From positions 130,799-194,798 of the forward strand of contig NZ_QWGR01000007.1 in NCBI RefSeq assembly GCF_003576475.1: 64,000 nucleotides of DNA, in the 5' to 3' direction. This DNA is from Maribellus luteus. GTDB lineage: Bacteria > Bacteroidota > Bacteroidia > Bacteroidales > Prolixibacteraceae. How positions within the stretch are numbered: the stretch's first letter is position 1; each line of letters begins with the position of its first letter. Made by a program: the position numbers and the translations under genes. A model generated the notes under the pieces. The model worked only from the letters and a program-made list of their open reading frames with translations. It made no database searches and was not told the origin of the DNA. Below are positions 14,870 to 23,802 of this stretch, one piece after another.

Positions 14870-16960
14870 CTATGCCAACTCTTCAGCAGATGCCATACAT
14901 GTCTGGATGGTTTGAAGAAGTTTATTCCGGTTTATCGGTTTTTCGATGCATGCATTGCATCCGGCTTTTAAGAATGCAAACTGGTTGCTTTCCAGCGATT
15001 CTGCTGTTTGCCCGATGATGCAGACTTTAGAATTGAAAGTGCGAATGGTCTGAGTGGCCGTTTTTCCACTCATTTCAGGCATTTTCATATCCATTAGAAT
15101 AAGATCGGTATCCGGCTCCTGTTTAATCATTTGTACGATCTCTTCTCCGTTTTTAGCTCTCTTTATGCTGGCCGCAATATCCTGAAGCACATGCACCAGA
15201 AGACGGTAGGAAATATCGTCATCTTCGGCAATCAATATCCGGAGGTTGTTTAAAACCGTATTGTTTAAAAGACGGCTGGTTGAAAGTTTCTTTTCACAGT
15301 CATGCAGATTGTTCAGGTTGGGAAGAACCACCCCAAAAGTACTGCCTACTCCGGGAGTCGATTGCAAGCTGATAGAACCTTCCAGTAGTTTTACATATCC
15401 TTTTGAAATGGAAAGCCCTAATCCGGAACCTTCGTAGCCGCTGGAATGCGAGGGATCGGCCTGGATAAATTGTCCAAACACATCGTTTTGCTTTTCTTCC
15501 GGGATACCGATACCTGTGTCAGTCACCGATAAATGAAGCTTGTTCGATTTAAACTCGTATTCAACGGTTACTTGCCCGGCCCTGGTAAATTTGATGGCGT
15601 TCTTGATCAGGTTCATGCCAATCGAATTCAGCTTTTGTTCGTCGGTACAGAAGTAACTGTCACTTTCCGGATTTTTGTCCAGGAAAAGCAGCACAAGGCC
15701 TTTTCGCCGAGCTTCGATGGTAAAAAAACGTTCCCATTCTCTGATCATTTTTCGAAAATCAATGCTCTCAATCTTTACTTTTTCTACGCCTGCTTCAATT
15801 TTCGATATTTCAATGATGTTGTTGATGGTTGTTAGCATGCGCTCCCCACTTTGCCTGATTATATCAATAAACTGGAGCTGTTCTTCATTGTTTTGAGCAT
15901 GTTCTTTCAGTAGTTCAGCAAAACCAAGAATACCGTTCATGGGAGTTCTGATTTCGTGGCTCATGTTGGCTAAGAAGGCCGATTTCATTTTTTCGCTCTC
16001 AACCGCCTTTTGCTTTTGCTCTTTTAGTTCTGATAATATGTGTGAGTTGAGTTCCAGTTGTTGTTGCAAATCCTGTGTCTTTTTTTTCACTCTCATCTGC
16101 AATAACCGGTTGGCTGCCATTAGAAGAAAAATGCTCAGCGTAGCCAGGATGCCCACAAAGATGATGTACCTCAGATAAGTTGCCCATTCGTTTCTTTCCT
16201 GGTAATACGGAGCGATCCATTTGTCGTAAATACGATTGTATTCACCGTTTGCCATAATAACTTCAAGGCCGTTGTCCAACATGTCGGCCAACTCCGGGGC
16301 CGAACGGTTTACTTTGAAACCGATACTTTGTTCCAGTAAAACATGAGAAGTGTTGTAGATGTAATCTTTCCCCATTAAATCAGCAAAATACAAGCCCCTG
16401 GCTCTTTTGGAAATGGCACAGGTTACATCCGGGCGGTCGAGACTACTGATCAGGTTGCTGTAATTGTTTACGTACAAGAATTCGGCATCGGGATTTAACG
16501 AAAGAATGTAATGCACCAAAACATCGTTTTTATACAGACTTATAAGCGGTTTATGCGCTGTGCGAATAAACTCAGGTGTAATTTTTTTTACAAAATTGTG
16601 GTTGTAAAGAAAACAGTGAGACGTATTGACGATGGAGCGTGTATAAAGATATTCGCTGTCGGGATAGCCGGGATAATTGGCTCCTCCGATCGCCTGTATT
16701 TCGTTGTTCTTCAGTTTCTGATTTATTTGGTCCCAGGTACCGGTTTCAAGTTCAATATCTATATCATAAAGAGTGCTGATGGCCTTAATTATATCAACAT
16801 TAAAACCGGTGATTTCATTTTCTGAATCTTTAAAACTGTATGGGGGATAATTATCGCTGATCATTACTTTGTATTGGGAGAAAGCACTTAAATGCATAAA
16901 ACAAAGTAGAACTAAAAGAGTCTTGGTCAAGGTTTGCATCTTTTTGGTCGCTTTTAACAA
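14870..16960 (-). CDS. Hybrid sensor histidine kinase with periplasmic solute-binding sensor
   Basis: A 696-residue membrane kinase. After a signal peptide (LLVLLCFMHLSAFSQ) a bacterial extracellular solute-binding domain (SBP_bac_3, about 30-250: YKVMISDNYPPYSFKDSENE) is the sensor, as in BvgS/EvgS. A membrane segment (about 262-282) and coiled linker lead to HisKA with His near 335 (SHEIRTPMNG), HATPase (NLIKNAIKF, TGIGIPEEKQ, GSGLGLSIS) and a C-terminal receiver with Asp near 623 (LILMDMKMPEMSG). There is no DNA-binding or HPt domain, so an unlinked partner is needed. It converges with ftsY, only 15 bp apart. Confidence 0.92.
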   Translation of the reverse strand: MLKATKKMQTLTKTLLVLLCFMHLSAFSQYKVMISDNYPPYSFKDSENEITGFNVDIIKAISTLYDIDIELETGTWDQINQKLKNNEIQAIGGANYPGYPDSEYLYTRSIVNTSHCFLYNHNFVKKITPEFIRTAHKPLISLYKNDVLVHYILSLNPDAEFLYVNNYSNLISSLDRPDVTCAISKRARGLYFADLMGKDYIYNTSHVLLEQSIGFKVNRSAPELADMLDNGLEVIMANGEYNRIYDKWIAPYYQERNEWATYLRYIIFVGILATLSIFLLMAANRLLQMRVKKKTQDLQQQLELNSHILSELKEQKQKAVESEKMKSAFLANMSHEIRTPMNGILGFAELLKEHAQNNEEQLQFIDIIRQSGERMLTTINNIIEISKIEAGVEKVKIESIDFRKMIREWERFFTIEARRKGLVLLFLDKNPESDSYFCTDEQKLNSIGMNLIKNAIKFTRAGQVTVEYEFKSNKLHLSVTDTGIGIPEEKQNDVFGQFIQADPSHSSGYEGSGLGLSISKGYVKLLEGSISLQSTPGVGSTFGVVLPNLNNLHDCEKKLSTSRLLNNTVLNNLRILIAEDDDISYRLLVHVLQDIAASIKRAKNGEEIVQMIKQEPDTDLILMDMKMPEMSGKTATQTIRTFNSKVCIIGQTAESLESNQFAFLKAGCNACIEKPINRNKLLQTIQTCMASAEELA

Positions 16961-17089
16961 ATCTAAAAAAAAGATTTAGTTTTTTTAGTAGTCAGAAATC
17001 ATAATTCAAGCCATTAAGTTGAATCTTCTTTTGCAAGCCCCGTTTAAATGGTATTATTTTAGGTATTGAATCACAATTCAAAGAATAAG

Positions 17090-17971
17090 ATGAATCTGTT
17101 TTGGAGAGATATAGAAAGTATTATGTCACGGGCATTGAATAAAAAAGTGCAAATTCTTTCGTCGAAAAATTTGGGCGGAGGGTGTATCAATAATGCTTCA
17201 AAGTTGCAAACCAATGTGGGAGCGTTTTTTTTGAAATCGAATGCCAATTGTGCAGCTGATATGTTTGAGCGGGAAGCCGAGGGAATGCAGGAGCTTGCAA
17301 AAGCCACTGATGCTCACCTGCTGGTACCGGCGGTTATTTGCTGTAAGGAAGAGAATGAAACGCCCGGATTTCTGGTGCAGGAGTATTTACCCACCGGAAA
17401 TCCGGGGAAAAATACGGATGAAATGCTTGGGCGGGGATTGGCGCATATTCACCGTTTTCAAAACAAACGCTTTGGCTTTGATCATAACAACTACTGCGGA
17501 GCCACACCGCAGGATAATGGATGGAACAGCAGCTGGATTGAATTTTTCCGGGATCAAAGGATAGGCTTTCTGCTGAAGCTGATAGAAAGCGAACGCGGGC
17601 TAACTCCGGGTGAAAAATCAACCTATGAAAAACTGATGGAGCGAATTCCTGAGTTACTTCCTCCGGATGCGCAGCCTTCGCTGATTCACGGCGATTTATG
17701 GTCAGGAAACTACATGATTACCCCGGGGGGACCGGCGCTTATCGACCCGGCTGTGTATTATGCCGATCGGGAAATGGAATTTGCCATCATTACCATGTTT
17801 GGTGGCTTTTCGCAGCGTTTCTTTGACGCCTACAACGATGTCTACCCTCTGCAAAAAGATTGGCGGGCAAGAAACCGGCTTTATCAACTGTACCATATTC
17901 TGAATCATTATTATTTATTTGGAGGTGGCTATGGGTCTCAGGCTTTGTCGGTAGCCCGAAGTTATTTGTAG
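17090..17971 (+). CDS. Fructosamine-3-kinase family protein
   Basis: A 293-residue cytoplasmic kinase of the FN3K/YniA family (aminoglycoside-phosphotransferase fold). Typical motifs are seen: GGGCINNASK near the start, the ATP-binding Lys in FFLKSN, VQEYLP hinge, LAHIHRF, NSSWIEFFRDQRI, the catalytic loop HGDLWSGN (about 199-206) and IDPAVYYADREME with the metal-binding Asp. Bacterial members phosphorylate ketosamines such as ribulosamine or fructosamine on protein or free amino acids, as a step in deglycation. The ATG at 17090 was preferred to a TTG eight codons upstream. A sugar-isomerase-fold gene follows after 78 bp on the same strand. Confidence 0.88.
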   Translation: MNLFWRDIESIMSRALNKKVQILSSKNLGGGCINNASKLQTNVGAFFLKSNANCAADMFEREAEGMQELAKATDAHLLVPAVICCKEENETPGFLVQEYLPTGNPGKNTDEMLGRGLAHIHRFQNKRFGFDHNNYCGATPQDNGWNSSWIEFFRDQRIGFLLKLIESERGLTPGEKSTYEKLMERIPELLPPDAQPSLIHGDLWSGNYMITPGGPALIDPAVYYADREMEFAIITMFGGFSQRFFDAYNDVYPLQKDWRARNRLYQLYHILNHYYLFGGGYGSQALSVARSYL

Positions 17972-18049
17972 TTTGTTAAAACAGCGTAAATGATATAGTA
18001 TTAGGGGTCTTTTTTGTATATTGAAGATAAACAATGTACAGAAAACAAA

Positions 18050-18988
18050 ATGGTGTTGAATGAATTATACGAAATTCCTTACTGTTCGGAGCTTTGCTAT
18101 CAGAAAAATAAGGGGATAATACTTCCGGAAGGTGTTCCCTATATTGGCATGGGCGCTTCGTACATTGCATCCAAAACATTCAGGTATCTCGGAATCGATC
18201 TGTTTCCGGAAAGGGCTTCCGATTATTTTAATTACCTGGTTAAAAACCGGACACTATCCAATGGCGTTTTAATTTCCCAGTCGGGAGAAAGTTCTGAGAC
18301 ACTTTGGTGTGCCGATTATTTTTCGTCGTTTACTGCGGTTGTAAACAGTGAAGAAAGTAAACTGGCGGCGCATCTCAATTGCAAAAATCAAATTCTGCTA
18401 CATTCCGGCATCGAAAAACGTATTCCTTCCAAAACCTACTTAAATACTCTCTTGGTTTTATACCTGGGTTTTGGTTTTGATCCGCGAGAGGTTATTCAGG
18501 TATATAAAAAGGAACTTTCGTATTTTGAAGAAACCGGTGCCGAACTGGGCGAATTGATACGCCGCAGAATAAAAGGCTGGTACAAAAAGAGTATTTATAT
18601 TTTGGGCAACGGGCCCAACATTGCAACTGCCGATCTGGCTGCCATGATTTTAAGTGAGGTTTTAAAGAAACCGGTACAATCAATTTCGGCTTCCAATTAC
18701 GATCACGGATACAAAGAGACCTCCAAGAATACTTTGGTGATTGCCATCAACCACAAAGGGCCGGAAAAGAGCAGGACCCGGCAGCTTTTGAAAACCATTG
18801 AAAAAGCAGGAGGGGAGGTGTTTGAGTTAAAGGATGCCAAGGTAGATGCAGTTTACAGTCCGCTTACTTACCCGCTAATCTTTTTCTTTGCCGCTGAATA
18901 CTTGCTGGATAAATTGAAAGTTAAGTCGATTTTTGAGGTTGGGAAAAAAGTAACGATTGTTGATCTTCCCTCAAAAGACAGGCAGTAA
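18050..18988 (+). CDS. SIS-domain protein (GlmS/FrlB-like phosphosugar binding)
   Basis: A 312-residue protein with two SIS modules in the arrangement of the isomerase half of glucosamine-6-phosphate synthase and of fructoselysine-6-P deglycase. Module 1 has IGMGASYIASKTF and LISQSGESSETL; module 2 has IYILGNGPNIATADLAAMI and the EVLKKPVQSISASNYDHG active-site-like helix. It lacks a glutaminase domain. It follows the fructosamine-kinase-like gene, which suggests a role on a phosphorylated ketosamine or amino sugar; that is inference. The ATG at 18050 (MVLNELYEIPYCSE) was chosen over a TTG 12 codons upstream. Confidence 0.8.
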   Translation: MVLNELYEIPYCSELCYQKNKGIILPEGVPYIGMGASYIASKTFRYLGIDLFPERASDYFNYLVKNRTLSNGVLISQSGESSETLWCADYFSSFTAVVNSEESKLAAHLNCKNQILLHSGIEKRIPSKTYLNTLLVLYLGFGFDPREVIQVYKKELSYFEETGAELGELIRRRIKGWYKKSIYILGNGPNIATADLAAMILSEVLKKPVQSISASNYDHGYKETSKNTLVIAINHKGPEKSRTRQLLKTIEKAGGEVFELKDAKVDAVYSPLTYPLIFFFAAEYLLDKLKVKSIFEVGKKVTIVDLPSKDRQ

Positions 18989-19148
18989 CCTACATTTGTG
19001 TACTTTCATTGTCATCGAGCTAATTCAATTATTCGGACTTTTTGCATTAAAACCTGCGTATTTCTATGCATGGTGGTTCATTTTTTATCTGAAAGAACTA
19101 ACTTACAAATCAGAAATAATAAAGATTTATAACACTGTAGATTCGGAT

Positions 19149-19189
19149 GAAAACAGGTGGCTTTTCACTTAAAAGGATGACCTGTTTTC
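19149..19189. other. Inverted repeat between SIS gene and aminotransferase gene
   Basis: GAAAACAGGT (19149-19158) pairs with ACCTGTTTTC (19180-19189), with an inner CTTTT/AAAAG pair (19161-19165, 19171-19175). No T-run follows, so it is not a standard terminator. It sits 59 bp before the aminotransferase start and could be an operator or a leader hairpin. Confidence 0.45.
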
Positions 19190-19247
19190 AACGAGTTTGC
19201 CGGATAAATCTTACGTTCGCTTTGCTGGAAAACCAAAAATCGTTTGA

Positions 19248-20393
19248 ATGATTGCTCAAAAAGCCGGAGAAATTACCCCTTTTATTGTGATGGAAGTGCT
19301 GGAGAAAGCAGCTTTGATGGAACAAAAAGGTATCCATGTGATTCACATGGAGGTGGGGGAGCCTGATTTTGCTGTTCCTTCGTGTGTGTCGGCCGCTGTT
19401 CAAAAGGCATATGCCGAGGGCCGCACGCACTACACCCACAGTTTGGGCGACCCGGAGCTTCGTTCTGCCATTGCTTTAAAATACAAACAGGAATACAATG
19501 TCGAGGTTTCGCCGGATCAGATTCTGGTTACCTCCGGATCTTCTCCTGCCATATTGTTGACATTGGGCGTTTTGTGCAATGCCGGTGACGAAGTGATTAT
19601 TTCAGATCCCGGGTATTCCTGCTACAGCAATTTTATTCGTTTTATTGATGCGAAGCCAGTGGCAGTTCCTGTTTTTGAAGAAGACGGTTTTCAATACCGT
19701 CCAGCTGAAATTGCCAAAAGAATCACAAACAGAACCAGGGCGATTGTAATAAACAGTCCGATGAATCCTACCGGTAATCTTTTGTCGGTTGAAGTAATGC
19801 AAGAGATAGCCGCATTTAACATTCCTGTTTTATCCGATGAGATTTACCACGGGCTGGTTTACAACGAGAATGCCCATTCGATTCTGGAGTTCACCAAAAA
19901 CGCTTTTGTTTTGAGTGGCTTTTCCAAGCGATATGCTATGACCGGGCTAAGGTTGGGCTATGTAATTGCTCCGGCTGAATATGTGCGGTGCATGCAAAAG
20001 TTGCAGCAGAACCTTTTTATTTGTGCCGGTTCTACGGTTCAACGGGCGGGAATTGAAGCTTTGCGTTCCGCCGGGGAAGATATTGAACACATGAGGCAAA
20101 CCTACGACAAACGCCGCCAATACCTGATAAAACGTTTGACAGAAATGGGGTTTTCCATAAAAGTGGAGCCAACCGGAGCTTTTTATGTGTTTGTCAATGT
20201 ACGACACCTTTCCACTGATAGCTACAAACTGGCTTTTGATATACTGGAGAAAGCTCATCTGGGTGTGACTCCCGGAATTGATTTTGGAGCAAACGGCGAA
20301 GGTTTTATTCGTTTCTCGTATGCCAATTCAATCGAAAACATTGAGGAAGGAATGAACAGACTCGCAACGTATTTAAAGGAAAACTTTAGCTAA
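19248..20393 (+). CDS. PLP-dependent class I/II aminotransferase
   Basis: A 381-residue fold-type I aminotransferase of the aspartate/aromatic AspC-like subgroup I-gamma. Seen are the substrate loop MEVGEPDFAVPS, LVTSGSSPAI for PLP phosphate binding, NSPMNPTGN, the DEIYHGLVY motif with the PLP-N1 Asp, and SGFSKRYAMTGLRLGY with the Schiff-base Lys near 227; the C-terminal substrate-carboxylate Arg is in EGFIRFSYANS. Exact amino donor is not predictable (aspartate, alanine or methionine type). The end overlaps the convergent nitroreductase gene by 8 bp. Confidence 0.92.
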   Translation: MIAQKAGEITPFIVMEVLEKAALMEQKGIHVIHMEVGEPDFAVPSCVSAAVQKAYAEGRTHYTHSLGDPELRSAIALKYKQEYNVEVSPDQILVTSGSSPAILLTLGVLCNAGDEVIISDPGYSCYSNFIRFIDAKPVAVPVFEEDGFQYRPAEIAKRITNRTRAIVINSPMNPTGNLLSVEVMQEIAAFNIPVLSDEIYHGLVYNENAHSILEFTKNAFVLSGFSKRYAMTGLRLGYVIAPAEYVRCMQKLQQNLFICAGSTVQRAGIEALRSAGEDIEHMRQTYDKRRQYLIKRLTEMGFSIKVEPTGAFYVFVNVRHLSTDSYKLAFDILEKAHLGVTPGIDFGANGEGFIRFSYANSIENIEEGMNRLATYLKENFS

Positions 20394-20910
20394 GCTTTTG
20401 TCCGAACTCGTTGTAATGAACGATTTCATCCAGGCTTTTTCTTTGTTTATTCGGAGCGCTAATATCCGGATACCCGAAGGGCAGCAGTGCCACTGGCTCA
20501 ATATTTCTGGGAAGTTTAAGTATTTCAGAACAGCGGTTTGCATTGAAATTGCATACCCAGCACGTTCCAAGTCCCAGAAATGTGGCCATTAAAGTCATAT
20601 GATCAATGGCGATGGCAGCATCAATATCGGCAGAGTCTTTACCGTCTGATCCCCGTTTCCACGATTGCGAATGATCTGAGCATATCACAATGGCCAAAGG
20701 GGCCTGTTGCAACCATTGGGCGGAATAGGTGGTGCAGAGTTCTGCGAGCTTTTCCTGTTCAACCACAATAAAATGCCACGGCTGGTAATTTACGGCCGAT
20801 GGCGCCATACGACCGGCTTCAAGAATCTGTATAAGCTTTTGCTTTTCTACAGGTTGGCCTTTGAATTTTCGTACGGAAAAGCGTTTTTTGATAATATCAG
20901 GTAGTGTCAT
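20386..20910 (-). CDS. Nitroreductase-family flavoprotein
   Basis: A 174-residue FMN-dependent NAD(P)H oxidoreductase. The N-terminal RFSVRKFKGQPVEKQKL and AGRMAPSAVNYQPWHFIVV are the classical FMN-binding region, LGTCWVCNFN binds the isoalloxazine side, and VALLPFGYPD near the C-terminus completes the family pattern. It is the short form found in anaerobes. Substrate is unknown. It converges with the aminotransferase gene, overlapping by 8 bp. Confidence 0.9.
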   Translation of the reverse strand: MTLPDIIKKRFSVRKFKGQPVEKQKLIQILEAGRMAPSAVNYQPWHFIVVEQEKLAELCTTYSAQWLQQAPLAIVICSDHSQSWKRGSDGKDSADIDAAIAIDHMTLMATFLGLGTCWVCNFNANRCSEILKLPRNIEPVALLPFGYPDISAPNKQRKSLDEIVHYNEFGQKLS

Positions 20911-21177
20911 CGTGTAAATTTAGCGTTTTTCATCTTTCAAAAATCGTAAGTAAAAAAATCACTTTGTTTCAATTCTTTTTCAAAAAAATGAAATTTTCTG
21001 TCAATTATTACCCGTCTTTGATTTGCCAAAATAAGTTTCTCATTTTTTGATTATTAGCCAAGAACAGAACATGTTATAAAGCAGGAGTAAATGTTGTAAC
21101 GGACGCGTAATTTATACGTCATTTGCATACAAATTAAACGAAAACAGAAACGATTGTTCAATTTAAAACTTAAAGTC

Positions 21178-21648
21178 ATGAAAAGAATTAGCTATCTAGC
21201 AGCATTTATCCTTGTGTTTTTTTTGAGTGCAAATTTGGCGAATGCAACCGGTAACCGTTCGGCATTCACAGAGTACGAAATCAACCTTGTTCAGGACCTT
21301 CACATGGGAAAACAGGTAAAAGCAGTGTGGCAGTTGAGTTACAGTAAAAACGAAACTCCGGTAACTGTGGTGAAAAGAAAAACAATAGACGGAACGGAAT
21401 ACCTTGTTCAGTCTGAATATTTTGCAGTTTGCTACAGCTCAACACCAACAGGCTTTGGTGCCAAGGCAGCCAAAGGAGCCTGGTGTGCTGTTCCAAAGAA
21501 AATTAACAGAGCAGTTATCAATCAGCAGGAATTGGCTCGCCAGGAGATTTTAACTCCGGCAAAAGTAGACGATGAAACTGCGTTGGGATTGATCGCAAGT
21601 TATTTGCCCGACCTTATTAATAAAGGCTACACTCACCTTTTAAATTAA
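21178..21648 (+). CDS. Small secreted protein, unknown function
   Basis: A 156-residue protein. The ATG at 21178 gives a clear signal peptide (MKRISYLAAFILVFFLSANLANA), whereas an upstream TTG would add eight residues. The mature part is soluble and moderately charged (VWQLSYSKNETPVTVVKRKT, LVQSEYFAVCYSSTPTGFGA, KGAWCAVPKKINRAVINQQE) with two cysteines about 25 residues apart that may form a disulfide. I recognise no family. It is monocistronic, ending at a strong terminator. Confidence 0.75.
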   Translation: MKRISYLAAFILVFFLSANLANATGNRSAFTEYEINLVQDLHMGKQVKAVWQLSYSKNETPVTVVKRKTIDGTEYLVQSEYFAVCYSSTPTGFGAKAAKGAWCAVPKKINRAVINQQELARQEILTPAKVDDETALGLIASYLPDLINKGYTHLLN

Positions 21649-21681
21649 TAAACAGTAGTAATAAGTAAAGTTTAAGGGAAC

Positions 21682-21711
21682 AAAAAAACCGCGGTATACC
21701 GCGGTTTTTTT
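21682..21711. terminator. Bidirectional terminator between secreted protein gene and pyk
   Basis: A perfect 12-bp stem, AAAAAACCGCGG and CCGCGGTTTTTT, with a 4-nt loop. It serves both convergent genes. Confidence 0.92.
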
Positions 21712-21730
21712 ATGTAGTTACGTTTGCTTT

Positions 21731-23143
21731 TTAACGTTGTTCAACCGGTTTCAGAAAAAGTTTGTCAGCTGTTGATATCTCGATAAAGGAAGCCCCCGCA
21801 TCTTCTCCAAAACGACCTCCTACGTATATGATGAGATCGTCCATTTGAACGGTGCCTTCGTTTAGCAGTTGCTGAATGGCGGCCTTTTGTATCTTCATCT
21901 TGTTCTTTTTGGCCTCAAGGAAAGAAGCATGAATTCCGAATGACAAAGCCAACTCCCGAACTACCCGGTGTGAGTGGCATTTCACAAATACCGGGAAGAA
22001 TGAACGGTGTGCTGCCAGGTAACGTCCTGTTTTTCCGGTGGTGGTAGTGGTCACAATGGCATCGGGTTTTAATTCGCGGGCTGCACGAATAGCTGATTGT
22101 GCCAGGTATGCAGGGATATCCGGTTTTAAGGGAACCAGTAATTCACGCTTGTCACGATCCGGTTCTACCTTTTCTGCAATGTTATTCATCACTTTTACTG
22201 CCTCGATCGGGTATTTTCCGTAAGCGGTTTCTCCACTCAGCATAATGGCATCCGTTCCCATGTAAATAGCGCTGGCAACATCACTTACCTCGGCCCTGGT
22301 CGGACGTGGATGATCAATCATCGAGTGAAGCATTTGTGTGGCGATAATTACCGGTTTTTTATACAGAATTGCTTTGCGAACGAGGTTGCGCTGAATGGCC
22401 GGGAGGCGTTCTTCGGGCAGCTCAATTCCCAAGTCGCCACGGGCAACCATAATTCCATACGCATATTCCAGAATTTCGTCGATGTTATCGACGCCTTCCA
22501 TGTTCTCGATTTTGGCAATAATCTTGATCAGGCTGTTGTGTTCATCCAGAATTTTCTGAACTTCCTTTACATCTTCTTTGTGGCGCACAAAAGAGTGGGC
22601 AATAAAATCAACGTCTTCTTCGATGGCGAAATGGATAAATTCCACATCACGGGTCGACAACGAAGGCAATTTGATTTCAACCCCCGGAACATTAACGCTT
22701 TTCTTCTTTTTGATTATCCCCTTGTTCTCTACCTTGCAAAGCAAATAATCAATTCGTTTTTCTTTTACAGTAACGGCAATGTCTCCGTCGTCGATCAAAA
22801 TCTTGTCACCCACATTCAGGTTGTCAACAAAACCTTCGTAGTTAACGCAAACATTTTTGATGGTATTGATAGGTGAGAATGAAAAGGCAATTTCTTCTCC
22901 TTCATTTACTTCCAGATCATTTTGAATACTGCAGGTTCTTATTTCCGGACCTTTGGTATCGATGATAATCGCAATTTTATCCGAAACACTCCGAATGTTG
23001 TTCACCACTTTTCTGGCGGTCTCAGTAGTAATGTGGGCAGTATTCAATCTTGCCACATTCATACCGGCTTCATGTAACGACTTGATAAAATCAACTTCAC
23101 ATCTCTGATCCGATATTGTTGCTACAATTTTTGTCTCTCTCAT
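21731..23143 (-). CDS. pyk: Pyruvate kinase
   Basis: A 470-residue glycolytic enzyme converting PEP and ADP to pyruvate and ATP. It starts TKIVATISDQRCEVDFI and has the NTAH variant of the NFSHG region, DTKGPEIRT, the barrel motif IAKIENMEGVDNIDEIL with the catalytic Lys, VARGDLGIELPEE, IIATQMLHSMI and LSGETAYGKYPIEAV. The B domain lies about 75-160 and the C domain after 350. The substitution of N-x-S-H-G by NTAH is unusual but found in divergent pyruvate kinases of the phylum. A -7 promoter element is at 23165-23172. Confidence 0.95.
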   Translation of the reverse strand: MRETKIVATISDQRCEVDFIKSLHEAGMNVARLNTAHITTETARKVVNNIRSVSDKIAIIIDTKGPEIRTCSIQNDLEVNEGEEIAFSFSPINTIKNVCVNYEGFVDNLNVGDKILIDDGDIAVTVKEKRIDYLLCKVENKGIIKKKKSVNVPGVEIKLPSLSTRDVEFIHFAIEEDVDFIAHSFVRHKEDVKEVQKILDEHNSLIKIIAKIENMEGVDNIDEILEYAYGIMVARGDLGIELPEERLPAIQRNLVRKAILYKKPVIIATQMLHSMIDHPRPTRAEVSDVASAIYMGTDAIMLSGETAYGKYPIEAVKVMNNIAEKVEPDRDKRELLVPLKPDIPAYLAQSAIRAARELKPDAIVTTTTTGKTGRYLAAHRSFFPVFVKCHSHRVVRELALSFGIHASFLEAKKNKMKIQKAAIQQLLNEGTVQMDDLIIYVGGRFGEDAGASFIEISTADKLFLKPVEQR

Positions 23144-23164
23144 ATCTTCGAAATTTTAAGGCTG

Positions 23165-23172
23165 CAAAAGTA
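23165..23172 (-). promoter_or_regulatory. Promoter -7 element of pyk
   Basis: TACTTTTG on the minus strand fits TAnnTTTG, 22 bp upstream of the pyk ATG. No good TTTG is seen at the -33 spacing. Confidence 0.4.
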
Positions 23173-23242
23173 CAATAAAAGCACTGGCAACGATTAATAT
23201 TCCGTTAAACGGAAGTTAAATTTAATGCTCAGTATGCATTAC

Positions 23243-23659
23243 CTAAATTACAAAACTTTTTACTGCAAGTGTGTATGATTTTAATCCAAATCCCATGATG
23301 CAACCCTTGCAAACCGGTCCGATCAGGGATTTATGCCTGAAGTCTTCGCGGGTGAGCGTATTGGAGATGTGAACTTCCACTACGGGTGTGTTTATTCCGG
23401 CAATGGCATCCCGAATGGCAACCGAGGTATGGGTGTAGGCACCCGCGTTGATGATGATGCCGTCAGCCGAAAAACCAAATTCATGTAATTTGTTTACAAT
23501 TTCTCCTTCAACATTTGATTGATAATATGTAAACTCCACCTCCGGAAATTCAGATTTTAACTGTTGAAAAAATGATTCAAAACTTTCAGAGCCGTATATC
23601 GATTTCTCTCTAACACCTAATAGATTGAGATTCGGACCATTGATAATCAATATTTTCAT
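23243..23659 (-). CDS. aroQ: Type II 3-dehydroquinate dehydratase
   Basis: A 138-residue enzyme of the shikimate pathway. Type II features are ILIINGPNLNLLGVRE at the N-terminus, catalytic Tyr in the lid (REKSIYGSESF), FTYYQSNVEGEIV, IINAGAYTHTSVAIRDA and EVHISNTLTREDFRHKS with the catalytic His. It is upstream of and co-oriented with pyk (99-bp gap), and divergent from xerD. Confidence 0.95.
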   Translation of the reverse strand: MKILIINGPNLNLLGVREKSIYGSESFESFFQQLKSEFPEVEFTYYQSNVEGEIVNKLHEFGFSADGIIINAGAYTHTSVAIRDAIAGINTPVVEVHISNTLTREDFRHKSLIGPVCKGCIMGFGLKSYTLAVKSFVI

Positions 23660-23802
23660 TTATTTCAATTTTAATTTTTTTTATAGTAACTTTATTCTAG
23701 GCTGATCGTAATTAATGATTGCAAACGAACTTGTAGGTTCTGAATATTATGACAATCAGTAGGGAAGAAACAGACATTAAAAATAACTTAATTTGGTAGA
23801 TT

